From Zhengitettix transpicula (lineage: Eukaryota > Arthropoda > Insecta > Orthoptera > Tetrigidae): DNA of 64,000 bases. The stretch spans positions 177,335,246 to 177,399,245 of the forward strand of contig CM073590.1 of the NCBI GenBank assembly GCA_037074705.1, written 5' to 3'. A model generated the notes under the pieces. That model did not search any database. It was given only the letters and a program-made list of their open reading frames with translations, and was not told the DNA's origin. This document shows positions 36,930 to 49,779 of this stretch, in pieces. How positions within the stretch are numbered: the stretch's first letter is position 1; every line of letters begins with the position of its first letter. The position numbers were made by a program, and so were the translations under genes.

Positions 36930-37612
36930 TTATATGTATGTATGTATTTAAGTTAATTTCTATACAAATTTAAACACGTGGACTGATTGCAGATATATTT
37001 GATACACACATTCTTCAAAACACAATAAACGTAACTGTGGGGGTGAGAAACCCCTAGCATAAATGTGGAAAGAATTATAAATTAAAAACGTGATCGTTAA
37101 GTGTTAAATTACTGCGCACCAAGAGACCGTGACGTTACACCACACGCTAGAGACAGAGACAGAGACGTTACTACTAGACGAACAAAGGAAATAGTTCGTA
37201 TTTCCGTAATGAAATAAAGCAGAAATATTTTCATTAAAAAAAGTATAATTTTCATAGAATGATAATAAAAAACCATACGCAATACTTAACGATCCTTGCG
37301 TTAATTTTCGTGCCACATTAGTGTCTTCAATATGGCGACCATTTGTTTACATTGTGAATCTAGCTAACAATTTAATCTTTCGTAATGTCTGAAGACTGAC
37401 GGACAATTATATACGAATTCGAAGGTATGTTTTTTCGGACTGATGCAATAAAATTCAATATATTTTATAGCTGTTCTATTAATGCACTAACGATCGAAAG
37501 TACGGAACTAGGAACAGTTAGCTTTAGGTTAAATCAATTCTTGCCTAAATATTAATATAGGATTAAATACTTTTTCGGTTTATATACATAAGTACACGGG
37601 AAACGACGGAAA
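36930..37612 (-). repeat. Family A element
   Basis: Reverse complement of the 13561-14237 copy: GGGTGAGAAACCCCTAGCAT, a GCGCACCAAGAGACCGTGAC block, CGATCGAAAGTACGGAACTA and GGTTTATATACATAAGTACA. The terminal ATTATATAGAT and the first ~20 bases of the head are missing or decayed. Confidence 0.8.
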
Positions 37613-39076
37613 CGTTGAAGAACTTGAAAAACAATTTTCTTTATCACTGTTTGGCGTCAGCAGTTTGTCTACAAATAAATTTATAGCTTTTATCCAAAGA
37701 AGTTAAAACATAAATTTACACAAAATTATAGTTTTTCGAGCTTTACATTTAATAATGAAATTGGTGAGATCTTTCTCTTTTCAATGTATTAAAGGGTCGA
37801 AATTTAACACAGATATTTTCAAAACAGAACATTTAAATTATTGCTGCACATAATCGAGATTTATGAGGGTATTTAACAGAAAAACAATTATTTTTACATT
37901 TCGGACTTACAATCTTTGTTGGATTGCTCTCAAAACTGTGAATATTCTACTACTGATTCCAAATGTTAAATTTGGCGCGTAAATGGACTGAAATGCTTCT
38001 CTGCGACGTTCTCAGCTCGTAGAAGTACGCCACCTCCGAAACCCTAAATGTGGACTAGTTTTCACCCTAGCGTCCGGTTCGGACTCCGTCGCGGCGAACA
38101 GGATGTAATAATTCGCCCCGTGAGAATTACTGAAGCAGTCCTTTTGTCTCGCGTAGCAACAGGTCCCTCAGTTATCCAACCTAAGACTTTCAGATACGTT
38201 TTAGAAGTTCGTATTGCAATTATTTGATGTACTTTGATAAAAGAAGATATTTAAAAATATTTTCATTACCAAAAATGCTGATTTTATGTTTATGGTGGTC
38301 ACCACCGTACGTGACTTTCTCGTTTGCTAGTCCATAGCAGAGTTCAGGGTTCACAGGAAAATCATCAATCGGATAATTTCTAGCATATATCTGCATCGAA
38401 ACATTGACCAATAAAGTTGACATTCGCACAACGTAGGTTTCTAGTGAAGGCGACAAGCATAAAATGTTACACAGTTACTATAGGCCGCTGTTTCCAACTG
38501 TAACCAAAATTGTCTAATCGTTAATACTTACAGAATTAATAAATATCAATACCTGTTCATCACTTTAAAATACCACAGAGTTATATTTTTCACCAATCAA
38601 GTAAGTGAACGGTTTTCAGTTTTCAGCTCTATTATAATTTAAACGATCTTAACGTAATCTGAATGTTAAAAATAAGAGGTTTACGTGAAAATAATTATAT
38701 TCAACAATCTCTGAGACGAAAAAGGAACACCAGCATTCAAGGCTTACGTTACAGAAAATCGTAATTGTGGCATACTGAATGAAAAATTCCAAAGATAGAA
38801 AGAAGTATAAAATTATGACAGAGCATTGACGAATGGAAAATGCATTTTTGCAAGTAAATCACTAATCGACAACATTTTAATTTCATAGTACAGTTCATCA
38901 TAAATTTGAAGAAATTAGCTTTCTAGTTAAATTCCTTGATCCCTATGATAATCTGAGCCAATTATAACTCCATTAATTTTTATATAGTTTTGATTTTATT
39001 TGGTATGGTTAATAAATCCTGAAAAATTCACTAGTAAAGTTGCGGATCTAATTATTTATACGTTCTTAAAATATAT
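37613..39076. other. Non-coding DNA with a GC-richer patch at 37990-38210
   Basis: No gene recognised. The patch (CGTCCGGTTCGGACTCCGTC, GTCTCGCGTAGCAACAGG) may be regulatory or an old repeat. Confidence 0.4.
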
Positions 39077-40064
39077 TGTAATGCCAATTAATTAAGACAT
39101 CAATTGTGAAATTGAAAAATCTGAATTGTTAGAGAAATCCTTTGTAGCGGCGGTCCAGAACATAGCGACAATGTAGCCAAGCACTGTTCCTTTGTCGGAA
39201 GGTCAGTCAAAATGGCGTATCCGCGCTAAATTTCGAGACGAGAGTACAGTTCGCATGGAGATTTGGTGAGAGACAGTTCACGGAAAGACCTCGTCGAGGT
39301 AAAACAGTTTTTGTCCGGAGAGTTCAACAGGTTTGGCAATTAGCAGGCAAAGTAAAACATTCATAATAATATAACTTCGAAACCTGCTAAGAAAAAGCAG
39401 TTTTTTGTGTCCATAGCCGGCCAGAAATAGTAAAAGTTTCAGTTTAAGTCCGGAACAATAAAGACTACCCAATCGAAAAATCGCAGAATTCACCTAAGGC
39501 GAGCGGTCAACCGATAGATGCCGAAAGGAGGATCATCCGAGTTCCTGACGACATATAAAATTTTGGCTTAAAATTTGGTGTAGAAGCAGTGTAAAACCCG
39601 CAATAGTGTTTTCGGAAATGGAAGGTGTGCTGGAATGCTGGGCAGACGTGACGAACAATAAAAAAAAACCAATTAATTATGTAAACGTAATTGAAAGATA
39701 GCCGTCAGATTTCGTTCCCTTTTTGTTTAAAATTGTTAATCAGAGTCAATCCTTTTACTTTTAATTTCGTTCACAATTAAGTTTCGTTCTAGTTTAATTG
39801 ACGAGTAAATTTCTTTTTCTTTTAATTGTAATTTGTTGTTAAAAAGATTATAAATATTATTGATTTGTCCATTATCAAACCCAGTAAAGACCCTGTGAAA
39901 TTCAATATTATAAATTTGTAATTGTTTGAGTTATTGCCACAATAAAAATATTTTTTGTAAATTTTATTAATCTTTCATTTAAAAAGCTCATCATTAGTGT
40001 TTATTACAAAACGGCTACCACAACGTGGGGCAAATTAAAGGCATCATCATTAGTGATCATTACA
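39077..40064 (+). mobile_element. Family L element: LTR, primer site and LTR stub
   Basis: LTR from TGTAATGCC at 39077 to TTTATTACA at 40008 (932 bp). Then AACGGCTACCACAACGTGGG, a degenerate tRNA-Lys primer site, and a stub CATCATTAGTGATCATTACA ending at 40064. The stub repeats the last ~20 bases of the LTR (CATCATTAGTG..ATTACA). The 4-bp duplication ATAT flanks the whole (39073-39076, 40065-40068). GTCAGATTTCGTTCCC and AAACCCAGTAAAGACCCTG link it to the other copies. It has no internal genes. Confidence 0.85.
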
Positions 40065-40068
40065 ATAT

Positions 40069-41712
40069 TTTAATAACGTTAGTTTTTAATCTATAAAATT
40101 CTTACTCCAAAAAATTAATTTCATTAACTGTTTTCTGTATAATACAATTAATTCCCACTTTTCAAGTCTAAAACGATTCATTTCTCAATATTTACATAAT
40201 AATTCATTTATTAATTATAGATTTTTTGTTTTGCTATTACTATTGTCTACGGGGTGATATTCCGAACAGATTAATATTTCAGAGGTTCAAATCTGAAATT
40301 TTCTTCGGGGGTAGAAGAAGAAATCCGAAGATGCAAGGAGAAAATTATACAATTCAGTCAAACAGAAGCGTAACTTTTGTCAAATACGGCAACTACCCCG
40401 TTTGTATTAGATAAGATTGACCCTAGAGTATGTATTTAATTGTTTACTACGAAAATGTAATAATTCATTGGAAAATGTACACGGAAACTGCATAACAAAG
40501 CAGTACAAAGTTCAGTGTGAAATTCCGCATTTCCAAGAGGTCAGATACGATATAATTGGAAGTTATTCTCATCTTGATACAATAAATCCTAGTGGCGTCA
40601 TAATTAATTTATGGTTCATTAACGATACTCTTGACGTACGAGAGAAATTTCTACATTATTAAATAATGTGGAGTGTATTATAAGCCTCAACATTATTCGT
40701 GTGAAACTGCCATTGTAATGAGAGTTTTATTTAAGATATTGAGTGTATGTAAACTACTGGACTGGGTCCCTGGCAAAAATTCCTAATAAATTAACAGAGT
40801 TATTATATTATATTTGTAGCGTTTAAATGAATCTCTCTATACCATTACAAACACTTGTTTAATACTGAAAACACGATTGTTCAATATTTTTAACCATTTT
40901 TTTTACCCCGATGTTGTGTTATTCAGAGGCTGATTGCGAATAGCACTCTTAAAAAATAATTTGATGAAGGCTAACGACCGGTAAAAACACGTCGAAACAT
41001 GGTTTTATCCTTTTTAGTTTCCGCATTAGTCATATTAAGTGATACATAAAAATCATGAATGGCATCATTTACAGATTAATGATAAGCGAAGAGTCTTATG
41101 ACAGAGACATTTAAAATGGAAAATATCTTGTGGAGCTATGCCAAACTCTTTTGTAAATTTAATATTTAATTAGTGAATGTTTAAAACAAATGACTGATTA
41201 ACAAAAAATAGGACACGCGTGTTACAAAATGACTCATGTAGTCCCTTGAGATTCTTTACTCATTGCGCACACAGACATCGCTTAATTAGACAAACAGACA
41301 GGTTGGCTGCGTTTTAAGATGTGCGGCACGCAGCTACAAAAGTCGTTCTGTCTATCTGCTGGGAATGCTTTGGAAGGAAAACGCTTCTGTTGACAAATTA
41401 ATGGTTACCACAGTTATATTAAGGCGTCCGGACTATACTTCCAAAGGATCAGAAAAAAAATACATATTCTATGAATTTCATTGTTAGTCACTGGTACTAG
41501 ATTTGGAAACTAATAAAAGGTTCATAGAAGGTGGCGATTATTACAACATAGGCTCTCCACTACGGCACTTTAAATTCACCGTTACAGACCAAAAGGTTTA
41601 TTATTCCATTACGGAGAATCTACAGTTGAACGGAAAACGATATTTCAATTCTCCCTATAGAACATTTCTTTTTTAATTAGTTTGATTTTTTGAAAACATC
41701 TTATTTATTAAT
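40069..41712. other. Non-coding DNA with two adjacent unidentified frames and a hammerhead-like motif
   Basis: Frames at 40226-40414 and 40417-40662 on + lie end to end but show no known motif and no good splice borders. At about 40968-41010, TTGATGAAGG..CACGTCGAAACATGG resembles the CTGANGA..GAAAC core seen in Penelope-type tails. Nothing else recognised. Confidence 0.35.
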
Positions 41713-41713
41713 G

Positions 41714-42100
41714 ACTAGCTGGGTGCTCGGCATTGCCCGGTTTGTCATATATCCATAACCCCTGATTTGACTCCAATCTCGGTTGTATTTACGTTATTTT
41801 CTTGTAACGCCCCTCCACCCCCACCCCTAAGGGTGCTCCCTTCCCATGTCAAAAGGTGTTGAAATTATACACAGAAAACATTGGTAGAAATATAATCAAT
41901 ATATTTGAACCTAAATATATTTACCCGACGCAAATTTTGAGCATGTTTAAAAATTTTCACTCCCAGTTTCTGAGGGCAGTTAACGTGTCTTGCCCAGCAG
42001 TGTTTCTTCCTTGTGGCAAGGAACACGTGTACGAAATTTGATCAAATTTTCTCCACGGGAGTTGATTTGTATGCGGAACATACACACATATATACATACA
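41714..42100 (+). repeat. Family B element, short
   Basis: Head ACTAGCTGGGTGCTCGGCAT, then ATTTGACTCCAATCTCGGTT, a CACCCCCACCCCTAAGGGTG block and GTACGAAATTTGATC. One unit only. Confidence 0.85.
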
Positions 42101-43336
42101 AACGGTCTGTTTTATATATCAGATTATCTTTCACATTCTGGAAGTCGCGCTTTGCTAAATAACCCGTATAATATGACCATTACAAATAAGAATAAACATA
42201 ACTAGTCATTATGCCTATTGTTGTAATTCAGATTTAAAATTAAATAATATACAACGGTCAAGATGTCGATTAAGACTTGATTATATGCAAAAAGTTATAA
42301 GCATTATTTTATTAACAAAAATGTCTATTACAATACGTTCGTTTCTCAATCCGTGCACCTCAGGGTTGCACTTCAAATGAACTGAAACAACGACATAACA
42401 AACAAATACATCACAGAGACCGAATTGGTGATTCAAGAATACAGTCATAAATGTTTTTGGGATTATTCGTATCCGTTTTAACATTAAAGGATGAACAATG
42501 GGATTTAATGTGTAACATTTCACCCTCTCTCATAATATTTGTTTCAAGAATTTATAATACTGTTACATTATTTCAATCAAAACTGTGGTTATTTGAGTTG
42601 AAATGTTTACTGAGAACTGAATGCTTGTCATACGGTTGTTTTAAATTATAATTTGTTCGTTCAGGATGGTTTTAATGCCCTATTTGTTTGTCCTGTGTAA
42701 CAATCGTTGCAGTCTATACAGGAAATTTCATAAAATTACATTATGCTTATCAAAATTATTGTTATAATCGTTACAGGTTTTAATAATAACGGTAAATAAT
42801 TGGCTGTTATATGAAATCAATGTTGTGAGATTTAATTAATTCAATTAAAAATATATATTGTTTATGAATTGAAGAATGATAGATGTTTTAAAAAACTGTA
42901 GGATTTATGGGTAAGTTATTAGGAGATTTAATTGAATACTGTCTTGTGTTAATAAAATCCTCGTTCAAATCTTCCGGGTAAAATTTATCCATTTAAAATG
43001 TCTGGAACTATTTTTTTAGTTATTATTACGGAGGCTGGGGTGGGAAAGGCGAATCGTTTTGTCAATTAACAATTAGACCACAGTGTGTTGTTGAAATAAA
43101 AAAGAAGGAATGTTGGAGTGAAATTTAAGAACTCTTCCAGAAAACACTAGTAATTATACCCCTATACATTCTCTCACGGGGTGTTATTTATGAACAGAAA
43201 TTAATTTATACTGTAGGTATTTTCAAATATTAAATAAAACCTGTGCGATGGTATTCAGAATCTATATTTACATAATATTTAAGCATTACCACAATCTTTG
43301 TGTAGTAGAGATTCTGTAGATTTCGATTTATTATTG
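42101..43336. other. AT-rich non-coding DNA
   Basis: Nothing recognised. Confidence 0.5.
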
Positions 43337-43948
43337 ACTAGCTGGGTGCCCGGCGTTGCTCGTGTACTTATTTATATAAACTCGAAAAAGTATTTAATTG
43401 TATACTTAAATATATTCCTTGAGTATTTCAGGATATAATTGTCAAATATCACTCAGTCTTCATACTTTACGAAATATTACATTGATGAAATTGTTAGCTA
43501 GACTCACAACTAATATAGCGCGAAAATTAACTTACATTTTCCGCAAGGATGGTAAAGTAATTCGTATGCTTCTTTATTATCATTCGATGGAATATTGCTG
43601 TATAAAATTATACTTTTCATTTAAAGAAAATATTTCTGCTTTATTTCATTCCTAATAAAGGAAATATTTCCTTTGTTCGTTGCGTAGTAACGTCTCTCTC
43701 TCACGTGACGTCATTGTCTCTTGGCGCGCAGTAATTTAACATTTAATGATAATGGTTTTTAATTATAATTCTTTCCACATATATGCTATGGGTTTGTCAC
43801 CCCCACAGTACCGGTTCTCGATTTTGGCAGAATACGTATACCAATTTTTGTTGCATTCTGTCCACGCGATAAAATTTGTATAAAGAACAACGTAAATACA
43901 TACATACATACATACATACAAATATACATCCTTTTTTATTATATAGAT
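43337..43948 (+). repeat. Family A element, full length with internal deletion
   Basis: Head ACTAGCTGGGTGCCCGGCGT, block CACGTGACGTCATTG with CTTGGCGCGCAG, (CATA)n at 43896-43920 and the end TTTTTTATTATATAGAT. It lacks the CGATAGTGCATT part that other copies carry. Confidence 0.9.
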
Positions 43949-46240
43949 AACATTATTCCTCGGTCGAGGATTAATAAATTATTACCATTACAAAGTTTAA
44001 AAAACATACAATGTAATTTCAAAAAAATTTAAAAACGTTAAATGATAAATATATTAATCTACAATTTTCATTGGATTGAGTTTTCAGCGGCAAATTTTTC
44101 GTCTATTCCCGTCGAACATATAAAAGAAAATAAGTCGGCATTTAAATTCTACAAGAATATAATCGTAAAATAATAGCATAATTTGATAGGATACCGGCAA
44201 ACTATTGTATTAAAAAGGATCTAATCTGTCCTTCCTATCTACGAATCTACGATCTCTTTCAGCGAGTAATATGTTTCATTAATTAACAATGATTTACAAC
44301 TATTTATAAATAAATTTTATAAAGTTAAAGTTTATATTTCGTCAGGAAGACAATTGTATAGAATGGGAATAACGAATTCTTGAATCATAACAGTTGTTAT
44401 TCAAATGAAAGGGAGGAATTGATCTAATCAAAATAGAAAATGATAAATTTGTAATTTTCCTGACAGTTATTCGAGCTTTTAACCAATATAATATAACACT
44501 AATTGCAGACACTCTATACATCGTTCGCAATGCTTTAATGAATTTTCTTACACCGGAACTTCGTACAACGTTTTGTTAGAAACTCGACGCAAATAATTTT
44601 TTAGCAATTACAAGATTATTTAATTACCACTTAATTGTTTTAATAATTTCATAACATATATGAAATAATTTATTTAGGCCTGTATTCAGAAAAATACTAT
44701 TTTTTGTAATTATATTACAAAACGATTACTAACCTCCATTATAATATCAAAATTTAATCCTTTCAATTGAAGCGTCAGTTTCTTTGATGTGTAATCTACA
44801 TAAGTAGAAGTGTAATAACGTTATGCACTTTACTATTCAAATTCAGAAAGACAATTCATTGTTTCTTTTTAAAAGGAAGAACTGTTTTTTTTTCAATTAA
44901 AAATATTCTACCGTCTCTCAACATATGGCCTTTACGTAATAATTGATGGAAGGAGCCTTATTTTTGCGACGGAGTTGCTTTGAGAGGACAATGTAATTAT
45001 TGGCGACATCACTTGTGCCGGCGCTTTTGATCTTCCATAGCAGAGGAAGCGTACTCTGTAGTTACCGGCTAATGGCTAAAATATCGAGATATAAATCAAG
45101 AGCTAGCTCACTCGTTTATTACTTGGTGAATACAAACAGTTACTAATAAGTCAATTTAAGGGAGGTGATACATATAAATTAGTAGGTGATATTTAAGTAT
45201 ATGTCAAGTGTGTGTGAGAATAATCTGGTCCACAGGTTTGGCTCGAGGTAATGTCACGAGGCTGGCCATTCGTGGCGAGTGATGCGGTTGGAAGAGAATG
45301 TCTTTGCCACAATGCCACATAATTACACCTGTTTAAAAAAGGCAGGGTTACAGTCACGACTATTTATAGATTTATTACACGTTAAATGCAGTATAATTTA
45401 ATTGTATAATACTAAAAATACTAAAAACTGCAGTTTTTTTCCTAGAAAAATTAAATAACGTAATTAACTAGTAGATGTTTCAAGACCTTTTAGGTAATCG
45501 GCAGGAAGAATAACAAGCAGACATGTTTGCAGAAAACACTGGAAAACTTTTCCTTTCACTTACTTCTCAAAAAGGGATCACCCACACACGATTAGACGAA
45601 GGAGAAAGCGTATTGTTATAGGGAAATTTTCATACCATTCGGTATTGGAATAGTCTGCCTGCAACTACAAAACAATTCAAAAGATTATTAACGATTCACA
45701 GGAGTTCCTTTTAAAAAATATGATTTTTTCGAATAAATTGAGTAAAGTTGAAAATAGAGTAAAGTTTTAAAAAATTTAAAAAAAAAATTTAGTTTAGTCT
45801 GTGAACCATTGCTTGTGAAGTGACGTGCAGAGAACTGTAGGACGGCCTTAATGATAATAATTATATATTGTGACTATTTAAGATTAAATGATAAATGAAA
45901 CGACGTATTTTAACGTCAGAAAATGATATGTAATAGAATTTATTCGAAGCTTCGACGCTATATGAGACATCGTCAGGTATGCAAGTTTTACACAATAAAA
46001 CAAACATACTACAATAATTAAAATAAAATTTTGATGAAAGATTTGGCAGATTACTTAATAATGTCAAGTTTGGTGGATTAACAAATTTTGGCTGCATTTG
46101 TTTAAAATTTACAGTTTATAGTCACATTAACCTGTTGGTCATTAGCGACTTACATCTGTTATGTTTTACATTTGCGGAACATTTAAATTACTTTTATTTT
46201 ACTTGAATTATTATAAGAGGTTTGTTTTATAGTGTAAAAC
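43949..46240. other. Mostly AT-rich non-coding DNA
   Basis: No gene recognised. A GC-richer patch lies at 44990-45130 and another at 45230-45330. The 45890-45995 segment, on minus, contains CTGACGATGTCTCATATAGC followed by GTCGAAGC and may be a decayed relative of the hammerhead-like motifs. Confidence 0.4.
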
Positions 46241-46248
46241 GTCTATAC

Positions 46249-46277
46249 CTGAAGAGGTCGAAAATATCGACGAAACG
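46249..46277 (+). ncRNA. Hammerhead-like ribozyme core (decayed?)
   Basis: CTGAAGA (46249-46255) fits the invariant CUGANGA box. GTCG/CGAC (46257-46260 with 46268-46271) forms stem II, and GAAAC (46272-46276) follows. One unpaired G separates box and stem, and I could not define stem III and the cleavage site securely. Such motifs sit in terminal repeats of Penelope-like elements. No Penelope coding remnant is recognised beside this copy. Confidence 0.4.
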
Positions 46278-46290
46278 TTGTATAATTTAT

Positions 46291-47172
46291 TGTAATAATT
46301 CAAATTAATAACATTTATTTAATTTAATGTTAATTATTTCATTCGTGCCACACGTTGTGGAAACATTTTGTAATAATCAAATAGGTGGCTTAAATAAAGA
46401 GATTAAATTTTAACAACAAACAAATTTATTATCAAAATTAAACAATTATACAAATTAAACATATCTCATTCTCTCAGGGTCTCAACTGAGTTTGTTAACG
46501 GCGAATCGTTCAAAATAATTAAAGAACACAAAATTAAATTGAAAAGGAAACAGATTTTACTCATCAATTAACAAACCTAAATTTAATTGTCGACGAGATT
46601 AACCTACAAAGATTGCTTCTAATTTACAATTTTTTTATCAATAAGAAAGGAACGATATCTGACATCTATCTTTTAATTTGGTTTACATCATTAACTGTTT
46701 TCTATTGTTACTTACGGCTGCCCACTGCTTCTAGGATACTTTGGATTTACGAAGCACGGTGATGGGTTTTGCACAGCTTCTACTTAGCTCACAGATTCTA
46801 ATTTAAATATTTCTGTAACAAAGTCAGGAACCAGGAACCTCTTCTTCGTCTCTCGCTCCCTCGGTTGCCTCCTTCTCACGGCTGCCCAGCTTAGCAGGTT
46901 TTTGTTTTTCTGCCTTCGATTCTTGCTCTCGGTACGTGCTTAGTCCTCGTCTCTCGGTACGTATTTAATCTCCAATTTTCGTTCCGTCCTCGACTGAATT
47001 CCATAGCTGACTGCTCTCGTCTCGTAATTTTGAGCGCGCGTTCCTTCTTCCAACCAAGACCACAATACTCTGTTTCATTGTCACTTGTAGTGTTCGGTAC
47101 CGCCGTCAATAATGTTTCTCTAACAATTCAGATTATCAATCACCATTAATGCCTTAATTAATAGGCATTACG
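46291..47172 (-). mobile_element. Family L element: LTR, primer site and LTR stub
   Basis: In minus orientation the LTR runs from 47172 (CGTAATGCC, first base changed) to 46369 (..TTATTACA), then AAAATGTTTCCACAACGTGT (degenerate tRNA-Lys primer site), about 60 bp, and a stub ending ATTACA at 46291. Flanked by TTAT at 46287-46290 and 47173-47176, so the stub is inside the target duplication, as in two other copies. At 804 bp the LTR is shorter than its relatives. The 72-codon frame at 46891-47109 lies within the LTR and is not a gene. Confidence 0.82.
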
Positions 47173-47176
47173 TTAT

Positions 47177-48275
47177 ATTACGTTTTATGACGTTAAAAGG
47201 CTGCGGTTTATTTATAGTCTTAATGATAGTTAGCCTTTCACAGTATTAGGTAAAAATGTTTATCGGTGTTATAGAACTATTTTTTTTCATACTTAGTTTA
47301 TGTTCATCTTGGTTTAGTTTGTGTGATTTCATTGTATGAACTTTAAAGATTGCCACCGGGCTTTGTCCAATGCTATTAATTACATATTGTAATTATTATT
47401 GTACAGGAAGAAATGTATTTGAAAATAATTGACGCACTCACCGATCTACGTCCTGAAAATATGTAGTTTGGAGTTTCCGAGGGTAATCCACGTGGAACTT
47501 CCACATGGAAGAATATGTAGAAGTAAAACAATATCCTTGGAACGAGACAAATCAATGTAACAGTTGGAACATTACGCAAAGATAGAATTGGCGTCAAAGT
47601 TGCCTGCTATACTACAAAATAACAAAGAATCAGTAAAGATGAAGATGAGCCACGACCGTCTGTAGCGGAATATCACAACGACTGTTTTCCAGGGATATGG
47701 ATTTGAATTAAATTGGTAATTTACTTGACGCCTCTCGCACTGTTTCCCGTGACCATTAAAGCGATGACATAACAAAGCCTCTCCATGGTAGAACAATCTG
47801 TAATTGAAATCGACTCTAGTGCAGGCTTAATGCCTTACGTAACTGATTCCCTTTGTGAGGCACAAGCTGACATCTAGTCCGACGTAAGGGGCTAGTTAAG
47901 CAAAGTAGAAACAGCTGCGGAGGAAACCTCTTCAATTCACTCTATATCAAACGGATAAACAGACAAATAACAAAACGTTATCTCCTCGCGGAATAATTCA
48001 CGGTGTATCACAACCTATTTTCTGATTCGCAAATGCTAAATATAGCTGTTAGTTAATATAATAATTCATGGTTTATTTGTCAGAAAAATCAGAGTTAATA
48101 TTTATTTATTATTAATAAATTATTATTAATATTCAAAACATGCGCATTATATTTTCATTTCAAAATCCAAGTTAGTTAATAGAATTGGAATTAATATTTA
48201 TTGAATTACATTTTCACTGGTCAAGGAGCAACAATGTCTATTCCCAATGTTTATACTTTGGCCTGATTAATCTAA
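47177..48275. other. Non-coding DNA
   Basis: No gene or repeat family recognised. Frames at 47376-47796 are not convincing. Confidence 0.45.
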
Positions 48276-49600
48276 CTGTTATATAAAAATGAGTGTGTAT
48301 ATGTGTTTATGTATGTATGAATGTGTGTATGTTCCGGGTAAAAATCTACACCCGTGGAGAAAATATTACCAAATATCGTACACGTGCTATTCGCGACCAG
48401 GAAACAAACTCTGTCGGGGTGAGACACGTCTACCACCCCCAGGAGCGGGGGTGGACGTGGGTGGAAATATTCAAACATTCTAAAACGGCCGATATTTGAG
48501 TCAGATAATTATTTTTAAGGGTCAAGTGGTTTGATAGGGTTTCTACCGATGTTATCAGAGTGTAATTTCAACCCATTACAGCATGGGAAAAGAGCATCCT
48601 TATGGTGGTGGTTGACGGACGTTGCAATAAAATAACGCGAATACAATGAAGTTGATGTTCTTCGTAAAATTTCAACCCCTTTCTGCATGAAAGAGGAGCA
48701 CGCTTAGGGGCTGAGGTGCACGGCGCAACAAAATAATATCGCAAATACAACCGCGATTGGAGTCATATCTAAGGTTATGGATGTCGCTGAGTTTAATTAT
48801 GATATTCAACTATTTTTTAGCCCACACTAGAGGAGGTGGAGGGGGAGAAATTTTTGAAACATGCAAACACTGCCGATATTTACGTCAAATAAATATTTTT
48901 TGTGGCCAAAGAGACTGACAGTATTTATATTGATATTGTTTGTATAATTTCAACCGCTTTCAGGCTTGGAAGCGGAAAACGCTTAAGGGTGATGTTTGCT
49001 GGTGCATTACAGCAAAATAATGCGAAAACGACCTAGATTGGAGTCATACATAGGGGTATGAATGTCGCCGAGTTTATTTATGACAATCTGGTCAACGCGC
49101 TGGTGGAGGTGGTGCTAGGCTTTGTTGGGCTAGGGTAAAAATTTGTAAACATGTCAAGCGGCTGATTTTTGCGTCCTATGAATATATTTCTGGATCGATG
49201 AGCCTTATAAAATTTCTCTACGTATTCTCCATATATAATTTCATTCCCTGTCGGCATGCAGGGGAGAAAGCTTAGGGTTGGGGTTGGGTGGGGTGATAAA
49301 TGGAAATATTGCCAATATGATTGGAATCAAATCCGGGGGTATCGATATATCTGAATTTAATTATGACTTTCAACTTTTTGTTTAATCCACAGTATAGGGA
49401 AGACGTGTGTAGAAATTTTGTAAACTGTTGAAGCTGACGAAATGATTTACGAAAGAAACTTTACATGGCATGGGAGGTGAGCACATGTAGGGATAGGTAG
49501 CGAAGTGCGTTACATAAAAATAACGCAAAAGTGAGATTGGAGTCAAATTGGGGGTTATGGATATATGACATCCCAGGTAACTCCGGGCAACCCAGATAGT
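48276..49600 (-). repeat. Family B element, 1.3 kb, about five internal units
   Basis: The right end on minus gives the head (ACTATCTGGGTTGCCCGGAG). The left end has CACGTGTACGATATTTGG-like sequence and an AT-rich terminus. Units of roughly 225-280 bp recur, with ATTGGAGTCA and variants at 48756, 49038, 49320 and 49538, and GTATAATTTCAACC and variants at 48562, 48666, 48945 and 49234. Its extra length over 41714-42100 is due to unit copy number. No coding capacity. Confidence 0.85.
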
Positions 49601-49779
49601 TGTTAATATAAGTCAACGGAAAGAAATCTCTCAACAGAAATTTAACGTGTAACTGGTGGACTTAAAAATGCCGAATGAAAATTTATTGGCTAACTATTCA
49701 CGTCGTCAAATTAAAAAAAATTCTAATCACAGCGACATAAACTTTCTGCTCTCGGCTCACGATATCAGTACAAAAATGA

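Noticed and set aside
40226..40662. Two end-to-end open frames (62 and 81 codons)
   Set aside because: No recognisable motif and no matching splice signals. Adjacency alone is not enough to call a gene.
43896..43920. Short tandem run considered as part of a CRISPR-like array
   Set aside because: It is a (CATA)n microsatellite inside family A. No spaced direct repeats exist anywhere in the window, and the genome is eukaryotic.
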